Part shown: positions 8,416 through 19,387 of the stretch, piece after piece
How positions within the stretch are numbered: the first letter of the stretch is position 1
How the letters are laid out: each line of letters begins with the position of its first letter
Assembly: GCA_016296065.1 (NCBI GenBank)
Contig: JAEDKA010000035.1
Location: 1 to 37,969 of the forward strand
Length of the DNA: 37,969 bases
From: Kiritimatiellia bacterium
GTDB lineage: Bacteria; Verrucomicrobiota; Kiritimatiellia; RFP12; UBA1067
Direction: 5' to 3'
The notes under the pieces: generated by a model
The model's input: only the letters and a program-made list of their open reading frames with translations
Databases searched by the model: none
What the model was told of the DNA's origin: nothing
Translations under genes and position numbers: made by a program

Positions 8416-9039
8416 ATGGATCGAATTATACCTATAGCTGCCTGGATAGCCGCCGCATACCTCGTCGGCGGCATCCCGTTCGGCTTTCTCATCGGCAAGG
8501 CGCGCGGCGTTGACGTGCGCACCGTCGGCTCGAAGAACATCGGGGCGACCAATGTGTTCCGCACCGTCGGGAAGAAGTGGGGGCTCGTCGCTTTCGCGTG
8601 CGACGTGCTCAAGGGCCTCGTCCCCACTCTCCTCGCCAAGCGCTTCGCGGCCGATCCCTCGTGGCTTCCGCTCGCCGTCGGCGTCGCGTGCGTCGTAGGG
8701 CACATGCTCACGCCATACATGAAGTTCAAGGGCGGGAAGGGCGTCGCGACGGCGTTCGGAATGCTCATCGGGCTCGTTCCCGCGCTCGTCGGCGTTGCGT
8801 TCGCGCTCTTCGCGCTCGTCTTCGCCTGCTCCAACTACATCTCGCTCGGCAGCATCTCCGCGGCGGCGTTCCTCATGGTCGCCGTGTGGTTCCCGATACT
8901 CGGCACCGAGGGGCGCGCGAACCTGCCGCAGTGCATCCTCGTCTCGGCGATCGCCGCGTTCGTGATCTTCAAGCACCGCGCAAACATCGGCCGCCTCCTC
9001 TCCGGCACCGAGAGCAAAATCTACCTCTTCAAGAAATGA
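8416..9039 (+). CDS. plsY: Glycerol-3-phosphate acyltransferase PlsY
   Basis: This integral membrane enzyme transfers an acyl group from acyl-phosphate to glycerol-3-phosphate, the first step of phosphatidic acid synthesis. The 207-aa protein shows the PlsY signatures: an N-terminal transmembrane segment with GGIPFGFLIGKA, then GSKNIGATNVFRTVGKKWG (about 35-53), and the central FKGGKGVATAFG (about 103-114) that forms the phosphate-binding loops. Several further hydrophobic segments follow. The ATG at 8416 gives the normal N terminus of the family. No Shine-Dalgarno can exist if transcription starts at the promoter seen at 8394-8410, so translation is probably leaderless. The gene stands alone, separated from the carboxyltransferase by a hairpin-containing gap. 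Confidence 0.95.
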   Translation: MDRIIPIAAWIAAAYLVGGIPFGFLIGKARGVDVRTVGSKNIGATNVFRTVGKKWGLVAFACDVLKGLVPTLLAKRFAADPSWLPLAVGVACVVGHMLTPYMKFKGGKGVATAFGMLIGLVPALVGVAFALFALVFACSNYISLGSISAAAFLMVAVWFPILGTEGRANLPQCILVSAIAAFVIFKHRANIGRLLSGTESKIYLFKK

Positions 9040-9093
9040 CTACTGGCAACAAATTCAAAGCGGTTGAGACTCATGTCCCTCGCGACACCCATG

Positions 9094-9121
9094 CCCCTCA
9101 TGTCTCGAAAGGCGTGAGGGG
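9094..9121 (+). repeat. Intergenic hairpin downstream of plsY
   Basis: CCCCTCA (9094-9100) pairs with TGAGGGG (9115-9121) across a 14-nt loop. No T tract follows, so an intrinsic terminator is doubtful. The segment just before it (CTCGCGA, CCATGCCC) resembles words of the 1522-1652 array and may be a decayed relative. The rest of the 9040-9187 gap holds no gene that I can support. Confidence 0.4.
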
Positions 9122-9187
9122 CGAGAGGGGCGCGAAAGACGTGGGCCGCATCTAACCAAATAACCTTAAACCTTCAACTTGAAACTT

Positions 9188-10873
9188 ATGAAGAAGCAGA
9201 CGATCATCCGTATCACCGACACCACTCTCCGCGACGCGCACCAGTCCCTCTGGGCGACGCGCATGCGCACGGACGACATCCTCAAGATCGCCGAGACCAT
9301 CGACAACGCGGGCTACTACTCGCTTGAATGCTGGGGCGGCGCGACGTTCGACGTGTGCATGAGGTTCCTCAGGGAGAACCCCTGGGAGCGTCTCCGCCAG
9401 ATCAAGAAGGTCTGCAAAAAGACCCCCCTGCAGATGCTCCTGCGCGGCCAGAACATCCTCGGCTACAAGCACTATCCCGACGACGTCGTTGACCGCTTCG
9501 TCGCGCTCGCGTGCGAGAACGGGATGGACATCTTCCGCGTGTTCGACGCGCTCAACGACCCCCGCAACCTCGAGACTGCCATCAAGGCCGTCAAGAAGTA
9601 CGGCGGGCACGCCCAGGGCACGCTCTGCTACACGACCTCGCCCGTCCACACCGTCGAGAAGTACGTCGAGCTCGCGAAGCAGCAGGAGGCGATGGGCATC
9701 GACACGCTCGCGATCAAGGACATGGCCGGAATCCTCACGCCCGGCGCGGCGCGCGAGCTCGTCACGGCGCTTAGGAAGGCGCTGCCCGACATGCCGATCC
9801 AGATCCACTCCCACATGACGAGCGGAATGGCCGCGGCGATGTACCTCGCCGCCGCGGAGGCGGGCGCAGGGTGCTTCGACTGCGCGATATCGACGCTCTC
9901 GTCGTTCTCCTCGCAGCCGCCGGTCGAGTCCGTGAAGGTGATTCTCGAGTCCGAGGGCTTCCAGACCAACCTCGACACCGCGGCGCTCACGAAGATCAAC
10001 GCGTATTTCAAGGACCTCAAGGCGAAGCGCCAGCCGGCGTCGACCGCGAAGGTCGAGCCGGTGGACGCCGGGGTGCTCGTTCACGCGATCCCCGGCGGGA
10101 TGATCTCCAACCTCCGCTCGCAGCTCGCGCAGCAGGATGCTCTCGACCGCCTTCCCGAGGTGCTCGAGGAGCTGCCGAAGACGCGCGCGGACCTCGGCTA
10201 TCCGCCCCTCGTCACCCCGACCTCGCAGATCGTCGGCGTGCAGTCCGTCCTCAACGTCCTCAGCGGAAAGCGCTACTCGATGGTGACGGACGAGACGAAG
10301 CGCTATGCGGCCGGCTACTACGGACGCACCCCGGCGCCCATCGCGCCTAAGCTCCGCAAGCAGCTCTGCGGCACCCTCAAGCCGATCACGTGCCGTCCTG
10401 CGGACCTCCTCGAGCCCGGTCTCGCGAAGGCCGCGTCGGAGCTTCCACCGAACACGATCAAGGCCGAGGAGGACATCCTTTCCTATGCGCTCTTCCCGGA
10501 GGTCGCGCTCGGATACTTCAAGTGGCGCAAGGAGGGCGGGCCGATCCCCGCCGACCAGGAGGCGACGGCTGGGAAGGCTGAAAGTGTGAAAGTTGAAAGC
10601 TCGGGCGCACAGGCGACCGGCGGACAGCAGACGGCTGTCAAGGGAACGCCTGTGCTCGCTCCGCTTAACGGAACGTTCTACAGGAGCGACGCGCCCGGCA
10701 AGCCGCAGATGGCGGCGGACGGCGCGGCGGTGAAGTCCGGCGAAGCGGTGTGCGTTGTCGAGGCGATGAAGCTCTTCAATCCGATCAAGGCGCCCGCCGC
10801 CGGAAAGATCACCTTCCTCGTGGAGCACGGCAAGGCCGTCACCAAGGGACAGGTCCTCGCGACGATCGAGTGA
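9188..10873 (+). CDS. Biotin-dependent carboxyltransferase with BCCP domain (pyruvate carboxylase subunit B / oxaloacetate decarboxylase alpha type)
   Basis: The protein couples carboxyl transfer between biotin and pyruvate/oxaloacetate. The HMGL-like carboxyltransferase barrel starts with DTTLRDAHQSLWATRM (about residue 11) and contains RGQNILGYKHYPDD, FRVFDALND, the AIKDMAG motif with the carboxylated Lys, and the metal-binding HSH in IQIHSHMTSG. A low-complexity linker (about 460-485) leads to a biotinyl domain with EAMK (Lys about 528, 33 residues from the end, the usual distance). The ATG at 9188 was chosen; an in-frame TTG at 9179 is possible, and neither has a good Shine-Dalgarno. The linker DNA (10573-10598) consists of AAAG/TTGAAAG words like the intergenic sequence before the gene. 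No beta/gamma sodium-pump subunits lie next to it, so PycB versus OadA is undecided. Confidence 0.9.
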   Translation: MKKQTIIRITDTTLRDAHQSLWATRMRTDDILKIAETIDNAGYYSLECWGGATFDVCMRFLRENPWERLRQIKKVCKKTPLQMLLRGQNILGYKHYPDDVVDRFVALACENGMDIFRVFDALNDPRNLETAIKAVKKYGGHAQGTLCYTTSPVHTVEKYVELAKQQEAMGIDTLAIKDMAGILTPGAARELVTALRKALPDMPIQIHSHMTSGMAAAMYLAAAEAGAGCFDCAISTLSSFSSQPPVESVKVILESEGFQTNLDTAALTKINAYFKDLKAKRQPASTAKVEPVDAGVLVHAIPGGMISNLRSQLAQQDALDRLPEVLEELPKTRADLGYPPLVTPTSQIVGVQSVLNVLSGKRYSMVTDETKRYAAGYYGRTPAPIAPKLRKQLCGTLKPITCRPADLLEPGLAKAASELPPNTIKAEEDILSYALFPEVALGYFKWRKEGGPIPADQEATAGKAESVKVESSGAQATGGQQTAVKGTPVLAPLNGTFYRSDAPGKPQMAADGAAVKSGEAVCVVEAMKLFNPIKAPAAGKITFLVEHGKAVTKGQVLATIE

Positions 10874-10905
10874 CTGATGCAGTAATTTCAAAATGGAGCA
10901 GAGAA

Positions 10906-13900
10906 ATGTTTAAGCCGGTATCAAACAAGGTGGCCTTTCCGCAGATGGAAGAGGCCATTCTGAAGGTGTGGGAAGAGCGCGGGACGTTCAAGAAGTCCCT
11001 GGAGAAGAACGCGGGCGGAGAGCGCTACAAGTTCTACGACGGACCTCCTTTCGCGACGGGTCTGCCGCATTACGGGCATCTCCTCGCTGGCACTATCAAG
11101 GACATCGTGCCGCGCTACCAGACGATGCGCGGCAAGTATGTCGAGCGCCGCTTCGGATGGGACACGCACGGCCTTCCGATCGAGGCGCTCGCGCAGGACG
11201 CGCTCGGCGTATCGGGCGCGCACGAGATCAAGGCGCTCGGCATCGACAAGTTCAACGAGCAGTGCCGCTCGATGGTGCTCAAGTACGTCTCCGAGTGGCG
11301 CAAGACGGTGACGCGCATGGGCCGCTGGGTTGACTTCGACAACGACTACAAGACGATGGACTTCGGCTTCATGGAGTCCGTGTGGTGGGTGTTCAAGCAG
11401 CTCTGGAACCAGGGCCGCGTCTACCGCTCGCACCGCATCATGCCCTACAGCTGGAAGCTCTCGACGCCGCTGTCGAACTTCGAGGCCGGCAGCAACTACA
11501 AGGATGTCCAGGACCCGACGGTGACGGTGAGGGCGAAGGCGCTCTCCGGCGCGAGCGAAGAGCTCAAGGCGCTTTTGGCGAAGGAGCCCACCGTCTATCT
11601 CCTGATCTGGACGACTACTCCATGGACCCTCCCCGAGAACCTCGCGATCTGCGCGGGCGCGAACATCGACTACGTCGCAGTGCGCGACGTGACTGACGAC
11701 GCGCGGCCCGTCTACGTCATGGCGAAGGCGAGGCTTCCGCACATCTTCAAGAAGGAGGAGCAGTACGAAGTCGTCGCGGAGTTCAAGGGCACGGCGCTCA
11801 AGGGCGTCGAATACGAGCCTATTTTCCCGTACTTCGCCGACAAGAGGGCGGAGGGCGCTTTCCGCGTCCTCAACGACGACTACGTTACGACGGACGACGG
11901 CGTTGGTCTTGTCCATATCGCGCCGGCGTACGGCGAGGACGACTTCCGCGTCTGCCGCGAGGCGGGAATGAACGCGTTTGTCGATCCGCTCGACGAGTCC
12001 TGCGCCTTCACGGCCGCTGTTCCCGAGTTCAAGGGACGCTTCTGCAAGGACTGCGACAAGGACATCATCAAGATGCTCAAGGCGAGCGGGAAGCTCGTCC
12101 ATCAGGCGACGATCGTCCACTCGTATCCGTTCTGCGACCGCACCGACACCCCGCTCATCTACCGCGCGATCGACGCGTGGTACGTGCGCGTGGAGGATCT
12201 CCACGAGCGTCTCGCGAAGAACAATGCGGGTGTGCACTGGACGCCCGACTACGTCGGCGAGAAGCGCTTCGGCAACTGGCTTGAGGAGGCGCGCGACTGG
12301 AACATCTCCCGCAACCGCTTCTGGGGCAGCTGCATCCCGGTGTGGGTGAACGACGACGATCCGTCCGACATGATCTGCGTCGGCTCGGCGAAGGAGCTCG
12401 AGGAGCTCTCCGGCGAGAAGGTGACCGACCTCCACAAGCACTTCATCGACAAGATCGTCATCAAGAAGGACGGCAAGACATACCACCGCACGCCCGAAGT
12501 GCTCGACTGCTGGTTCGAGTCGGGCTCGATGCCGTATGCGCAGCAGCACTACATGGGCGAGGCCGCCGCAGGCGGCGACCATGGGCGGGGCGCGGGGACG
12601 CCCTGTCCTGATGGTCGATCTCTGATCGACCAGTTTTTCCCCGCCGACTTCATCGCCGAGGGGCTTGACCAGACGCGCGGCTGGTTCTACACGCTCATGG
12701 TGCTCGGCACGTGCCTCTTCGACAAGAGCCCGTACAGGAACGTCATCGTCAACGGACTCGTCCTCGCCGAGGACGGCAAGAAGATGTCGAAGCGCCTCAA
12801 GAACTACCCCGACCCGACGAAGATGCTCGACACCTACGGGGCGGACGCGATTCGCCTCTACATGATCTACTCGCCCGTCGTGCGCGCGGAGAACCTCAAG
12901 TTCTCCGAGAACGGCGTGAAGCAGCTCATGCGCGACCTGCTCATTCCGTGGTGGAACGCATACTCGTTCTTCGTCACCTACGCGAACGTCGACGGGTTCA
13001 ACGACGCTGAAGTCGTTTATCCCGAATCGGACAACGTTCTCGACCGCTGGATCGTCTCCTCGATGGAGACGCTCATCGCCGACGTTACCGCGGCGATGGA
13101 CGTCTACGACCTGCAGCGCTCGGTGAGGCCGTTCGTGAAGTTCGTCGAGGATCTCACGAACTGGTACATCCGCCGCTCTCGCCGCCGCTTCTGGAAGTCG
13201 ACGAACGACGGCGACAAGCTCTGCGCCTACAGGACGCTTCGCTACGTGCTCGTCCAGCTCTCGAAGGTCGCGGCTCCGTTCACGCCTTTCATGGCCGAGG
13301 AAATCTACACCAACCTCAAGGGCGCGAACGACCCTGAATCCGTGCATCTCTGCGACTTCCCGACGGCGAACGCCGCGGCGCGCGACCTTCCGCTCGAAAA
13401 GCGCATGGCCGCAGTGCAGACGGTTGTCGAGCTTGGACGCCGCCTGAGAGCCGACAACGACCTCAAGGTGCGCCAGCCGCTCAGCGCAATCCGCATCGCC
13501 GGTGCCGACGTGAAGGGGCTTGAAGATCTCATCATGGACGAGCTCAACGTCAAGTCGGTGCAGTTCGTCGCCGACGAGACGGAGCTCTGCGAGGTCAGCT
13601 ACAAGGCGAACTTCAAGACTCTCGGCAAGAAGTGCGGACCGAAGATGAAGGCTGTTGCAGCGGCTATCGCGAAGGGCGGGTTTGGCGAAGACAAACTCTT
13701 CGGGCGGGGTTCGGGGACGCCGGAGTCCCCGTCCGTTCCGGTTGAGGGCGTCGAGATCACCGCCGATGACGTGCTTGTCACACGCTCGCCCAAGGCGGGG
13801 CTCGTCGTCGCCTCCGAAGGCGCGACGGTTGTTGCGCTTGAGACGGCGCTCACGCCTGAGCTCGTCGCGGAGGGACTTGCACGCGAGTTCGTGAGCCACG

Positions 13901-14112
13901 TGCAGTCGATGCGCAAGGAGGCGGACTTCGAAGTCACGCAGCGCATCGTCGTGAAGGTCGAGACGGATGCCGAGATGCGCGCCGCGCTCGAGGCGCACGC
14001 GGACTACGTGAAGGGCGAGACGCTTGCCGTCGAGCTTTCCTTCGGTGAAGTCTCCGCGGACGCGACCGACCTCAACGGCCACGCCGCGAAGATCTCCGTT
14101 GCGTGCGTCTAG
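10906..14112 (+). CDS. ileS: Isoleucyl-tRNA synthetase, long eukaryote-like type
   Basis: This class I synthetase charges tRNA-Ile. The start at 10906 (MFKPVSNKVAFPQ) has GGAG seven bases upstream; an open frame continues further 5' only as overlap with the previous gene. The protein has 1068 aa. The HIGH-type motif is PHYGHLLAG (about 54-62), followed by the editing domain, GLDQTRGWFYT, KMSKR (626-630, a KMSKS variant), and a long C-terminal region with no obvious zinc-finger Cys cluster. The length and N-terminal sequence fit the type 2 (eukaryote-like) IleRS, a class often less sensitive to mupirocin; that is family knowledge, not shown here. Two odd insertions are visible: residues about 551-576 (GEAAAGGDHGRGAGTP...) just before FFPADF, and about 933-943 (GRGSGTPESPS). 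Both are encoded by GC-rich palindromic repeats. The stop overlaps the convergent regulator gene. Confidence 0.96.
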   Translation: MFKPVSNKVAFPQMEEAILKVWEERGTFKKSLEKNAGGERYKFYDGPPFATGLPHYGHLLAGTIKDIVPRYQTMRGKYVERRFGWDTHGLPIEALAQDALGVSGAHEIKALGIDKFNEQCRSMVLKYVSEWRKTVTRMGRWVDFDNDYKTMDFGFMESVWWVFKQLWNQGRVYRSHRIMPYSWKLSTPLSNFEAGSNYKDVQDPTVTVRAKALSGASEELKALLAKEPTVYLLIWTTTPWTLPENLAICAGANIDYVAVRDVTDDARPVYVMAKARLPHIFKKEEQYEVVAEFKGTALKGVEYEPIFPYFADKRAEGAFRVLNDDYVTTDDGVGLVHIAPAYGEDDFRVCREAGMNAFVDPLDESCAFTAAVPEFKGRFCKDCDKDIIKMLKASGKLVHQATIVHSYPFCDRTDTPLIYRAIDAWYVRVEDLHERLAKNNAGVHWTPDYVGEKRFGNWLEEARDWNISRNRFWGSCIPVWVNDDDPSDMICVGSAKELEELSGEKVTDLHKHFIDKIVIKKDGKTYHRTPEVLDCWFESGSMPYAQQHYMGEAAAGGDHGRGAGTPCPDGRSLIDQFFPADFIAEGLDQTRGWFYTLMVLGTCLFDKSPYRNVIVNGLVLAEDGKKMSKRLKNYPDPTKMLDTYGADAIRLYMIYSPVVRAENLKFSENGVKQLMRDLLIPWWNAYSFFVTYANVDGFNDAEVVYPESDNVLDRWIVSSMETLIADVTAAMDVYDLQRSVRPFVKFVEDLTNWYIRRSRRRFWKSTNDGDKLCAYRTLRYVLVQLSKVAAPFTPFMAEEIYTNLKGANDPESVHLCDFPTANAAARDLPLEKRMAAVQTVVELGRRLRADNDLKVRQPLSAIRIAGADVKGLEDLIMDELNVKSVQFVADETELCEVSYKANFKTLGKKCGPKMKAVAAAIAKGGFGEDKLFGRGSGTPESPSVPVEGVEITADDVLVTRSPKAGLVVASEGATVVALETALTPELVAEGLAREFVSHVQSMRKEADFEVTQRIVVKVETDAEMRAALEAHADYVKGETLAVELSFGEVSADATDLNGHAAKISVACV
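12556..12633 (+). repeat. Composite palindromic insert in ileS
   Basis: Three small palindromes lie in a row. GCCGCC/GGCGGC (12562-12576) flanks GCA. The block GGGCGGGG...CGGGGACGCC (12583-12602) shares those words with the 29-nt element at 13706-13734. GGTCGATC/GATCGACC (12613-12631) flanks a 3-nt loop. It encodes about 26 extra residues between the conserved SMPYAQQHY and FFPADFIAEG blocks of the catalytic domain. Confidence 0.6.
13706..13734 (+). repeat. Intragenic palindromic repeat, copy in ileS
   Basis: It is identical over 29 nt to valS 642-670 but read as GSGTPESPS, a frame shifted relative to valS. It lies in the C-terminal region of IleRS just before VEGVEITADDVLV, at a variable-length position. 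Confidence 0.75.
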
Positions 14113-15251
14113 CGCTCCAGCGGGGAGCGCCCGAAGTAGGCGCGGAAGGAACGGCAGAAATACTGCGGAGAGTTGAAGCCCGTGCGGGCGGCAACCTCCT
14201 TTACGCTGAGGCGGCCCTCCGAAAGGAGCCTGGCCGCCTCCTTCATCTTCATCGAGAGGATGTACTTCCCGACGCTCATCCCGAAAGCCGCGCGGAAGCG
14301 CTTCTCGACGGCGGTTGACGACTTCCCCGCGGCGTCGACGACATCTGCGGCGGAAATCGGACGCGAGATGTTCCGATCGATGTGAACGAGCGACTCCGCA
14401 AACCACGCGGGGGTCACCGGATGGTGCTCCGTCGACGCGCGCTCTATCAGTTCGCCCGGCGCGACGCGGAAGGGCGGCCGCGACTTCTTGCGCGGCGGAT
14501 CGTCCATCGCCGCCTGCAGAAGCCTCGCCGCGGCGCGTCCCACGCCGAACGCGTTCGGGTCGATGCTCGAGAGCGGCGGAGTGGAGAACGTGCAGAGGAG
14601 AGCGTCGTTGTCCACGCCGAGAATCGCGGCGTCCCTCGGGACGTCTATCCCCGATTCGTTCGCAATCTGGAGGAGCTGCAGCGCGCGCAGGTCGTTCGCG
14701 CAGAAGACGGCTGTCGGGAATTTGAGCGTGCGGAACCAGCGCGTAAGCGCGCGGGGGTCCTTTGGACTGTCCGGAGTCTCGTTGAAGACGACCGAATCGT
14801 CCGGCGGCTCGTCCAGTCCGTACACCGCGCAGTCGCGTCCCTCCTGTGCGAGCCGCGCGACGAACGCGTCGCGGCGCGTGTCGGAGTACGCGGTTCCCGA
14901 AAAGCCGCAGTAGGCGAAGGACTCGTATCCTTTGGTGAGGAAGTATTCCGCCGCGAGCCGACCAACGCGCGTGTGGTCTGTCTCCACGCGAACGAAGCCA
15001 GTGCCTTCGAAATGGCTGAATACATCGACGACGGGCTTGCGGCATCTCGCGAGCGCCTGGCACGTGCGCGTGTCGGCGATTCGGGCGATTACGCCGTCGT
15101 ATCCGTCCAGCGAGCACGCGCCCTCGATGTCGGCCGGGGTGATGAGCCGGAGCAGCCAGTCGCGGCGCTCCTGTCCGAACGCGGCGATGCCACGGACCAG
15201 TCCGCGTCCGTATTCGCGCGAATTCTCGATTACGAGGGCAATCTTCTTCAT
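14109..15251 (-). CDS. XylR-type AraC family transcriptional regulator
   Basis: A 380-aa DNA-binding regulator. The N-terminal part (about 1-270) is a LacI-like periplasmic-binding fold (MKKIALVIENSREYGRGLVR, later DGYDGVIARIAD and ILGVDNDALLCTF) that would bind a sugar. The C-terminal 100 residues form two AraC helix-turn-helices, with the family block EVAARTGFNSPQYFCRSFRAYFGRSP close to the end. This layout is that of XylR-like regulators of sugar catabolism. No sugar operon is adjacent; the GH92 and beta-helix genes 6-13 kb away are possible targets by inference only. Its TAG stop and the TAG of ileS share the palindrome CTAG (14109-14112). Its own promoter is visible upstream, while the Shine-Dalgarno is weak. 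Confidence 0.92.
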   Translation of the reverse strand: MKKIALVIENSREYGRGLVRGIAAFGQERRDWLLRLITPADIEGACSLDGYDGVIARIADTRTCQALARCRKPVVDVFSHFEGTGFVRVETDHTRVGRLAAEYFLTKGYESFAYCGFSGTAYSDTRRDAFVARLAQEGRDCAVYGLDEPPDDSVVFNETPDSPKDPRALTRWFRTLKFPTAVFCANDLRALQLLQIANESGIDVPRDAAILGVDNDALLCTFSTPPLSSIDPNAFGVGRAAARLLQAAMDDPPRKKSRPPFRVAPGELIERASTEHHPVTPAWFAESLVHIDRNISRPISAADVVDAAGKSSTAVEKRFRAAFGMSVGKYILSMKMKEAARLLSEGRLSVKEVAARTGFNSPQYFCRSFRAYFGRSPLER

Positions 15252-15289
15252 ATTTCCGGTTGTGTTTCGTGCAATTTTCAGTTGAATAT

Positions 15290-15318
15290 ATTATAACAAT
15301 TATTTTTCTTATGCGCAA
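15290..15318 (-). promoter_or_regulatory. Predicted promoter of the AraC-type regulator
   Basis: On the minus strand, TTGCGC (15318-15313), a 17-bp spacer and TATAAT (15295-15290) are visible, followed by ATATTC. The leader to the ATG at 15251 is about 33 nt. The same -35 hexamer and spacing precede the giant exoprotein gene. Confidence 0.6.
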
Positions 15319-15348
15319 TGTCGCCCTCTACGCTGAAACTGCGCGGAA

Positions 15349-15365
15349 TTTTTGGTATAATATAC
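15349..15365 (+). promoter_or_regulatory. Extended -10 promoter of the tRNA-Thr gene
   Basis: TTTTTGGTATAATATAC is identical to the plsY promoter 17-mer. TATAAT is at 15356-15361, placing the start near 15368, about nine bases before the mature tRNA. It is also the only promoter seen upstream of purL. Confidence 0.65.
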
Positions 15366-15376
15366 GGCAATTAGCC

Positions 15377-15462
15377 GCCGGGGTGGCACAGTGGTTGACT
15401 GCGCCTGATTTGTAATCAGGATCCGCAAGGACGCGTCGGTTCGAATCCGACCCTCGGCTCCA
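15377..15462 (+). tRNA. tRNA-Thr (anticodon TGT) with long variable arm
   Basis: The cloverleaf can be drawn by hand. The acceptor is GCCGGGG/CCTCGGC (one G-T pair). The D stem has three pairs, GCA/TGC. The anticodon stem is CCTGA/TCAGG with loop TTTGTAA, giving anticodon TGT at 15411-15413. The T arm is GTCGG-TTCGAAT-CCGAC. The discriminator is T and CCA is encoded (15460-15462). G1-C72, C2-G71, G35 and U36 agree with known threonine identity elements. The variable region (15421-15434) is 14 nt and can form TCC-GCAA-GGA, whereas tRNA-Thr normally has 4-5 nt. Total length is 86 nt. purL starts 24 bases after the CCA. Confidence 0.85.
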
Positions 15463-15485
15463 TTTCACAAAAGGAAGTTCTGACG

Positions 15486-19361
<3,876 letters not shown>

Positions 19362-19387
19362 TGCGTTCCACGCCAAAGGACTTCTCT

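Noticed and set aside
10921..15318. Very long minus-strand open frame (about 1465 codons) across ileS
   Set aside because: Its composition (Arg/Glu/Asp/Ala/Val-rich, no motifs) is typical of antisense frames of GC-rich codon usage. It covers ileS, whose motifs are unambiguous.
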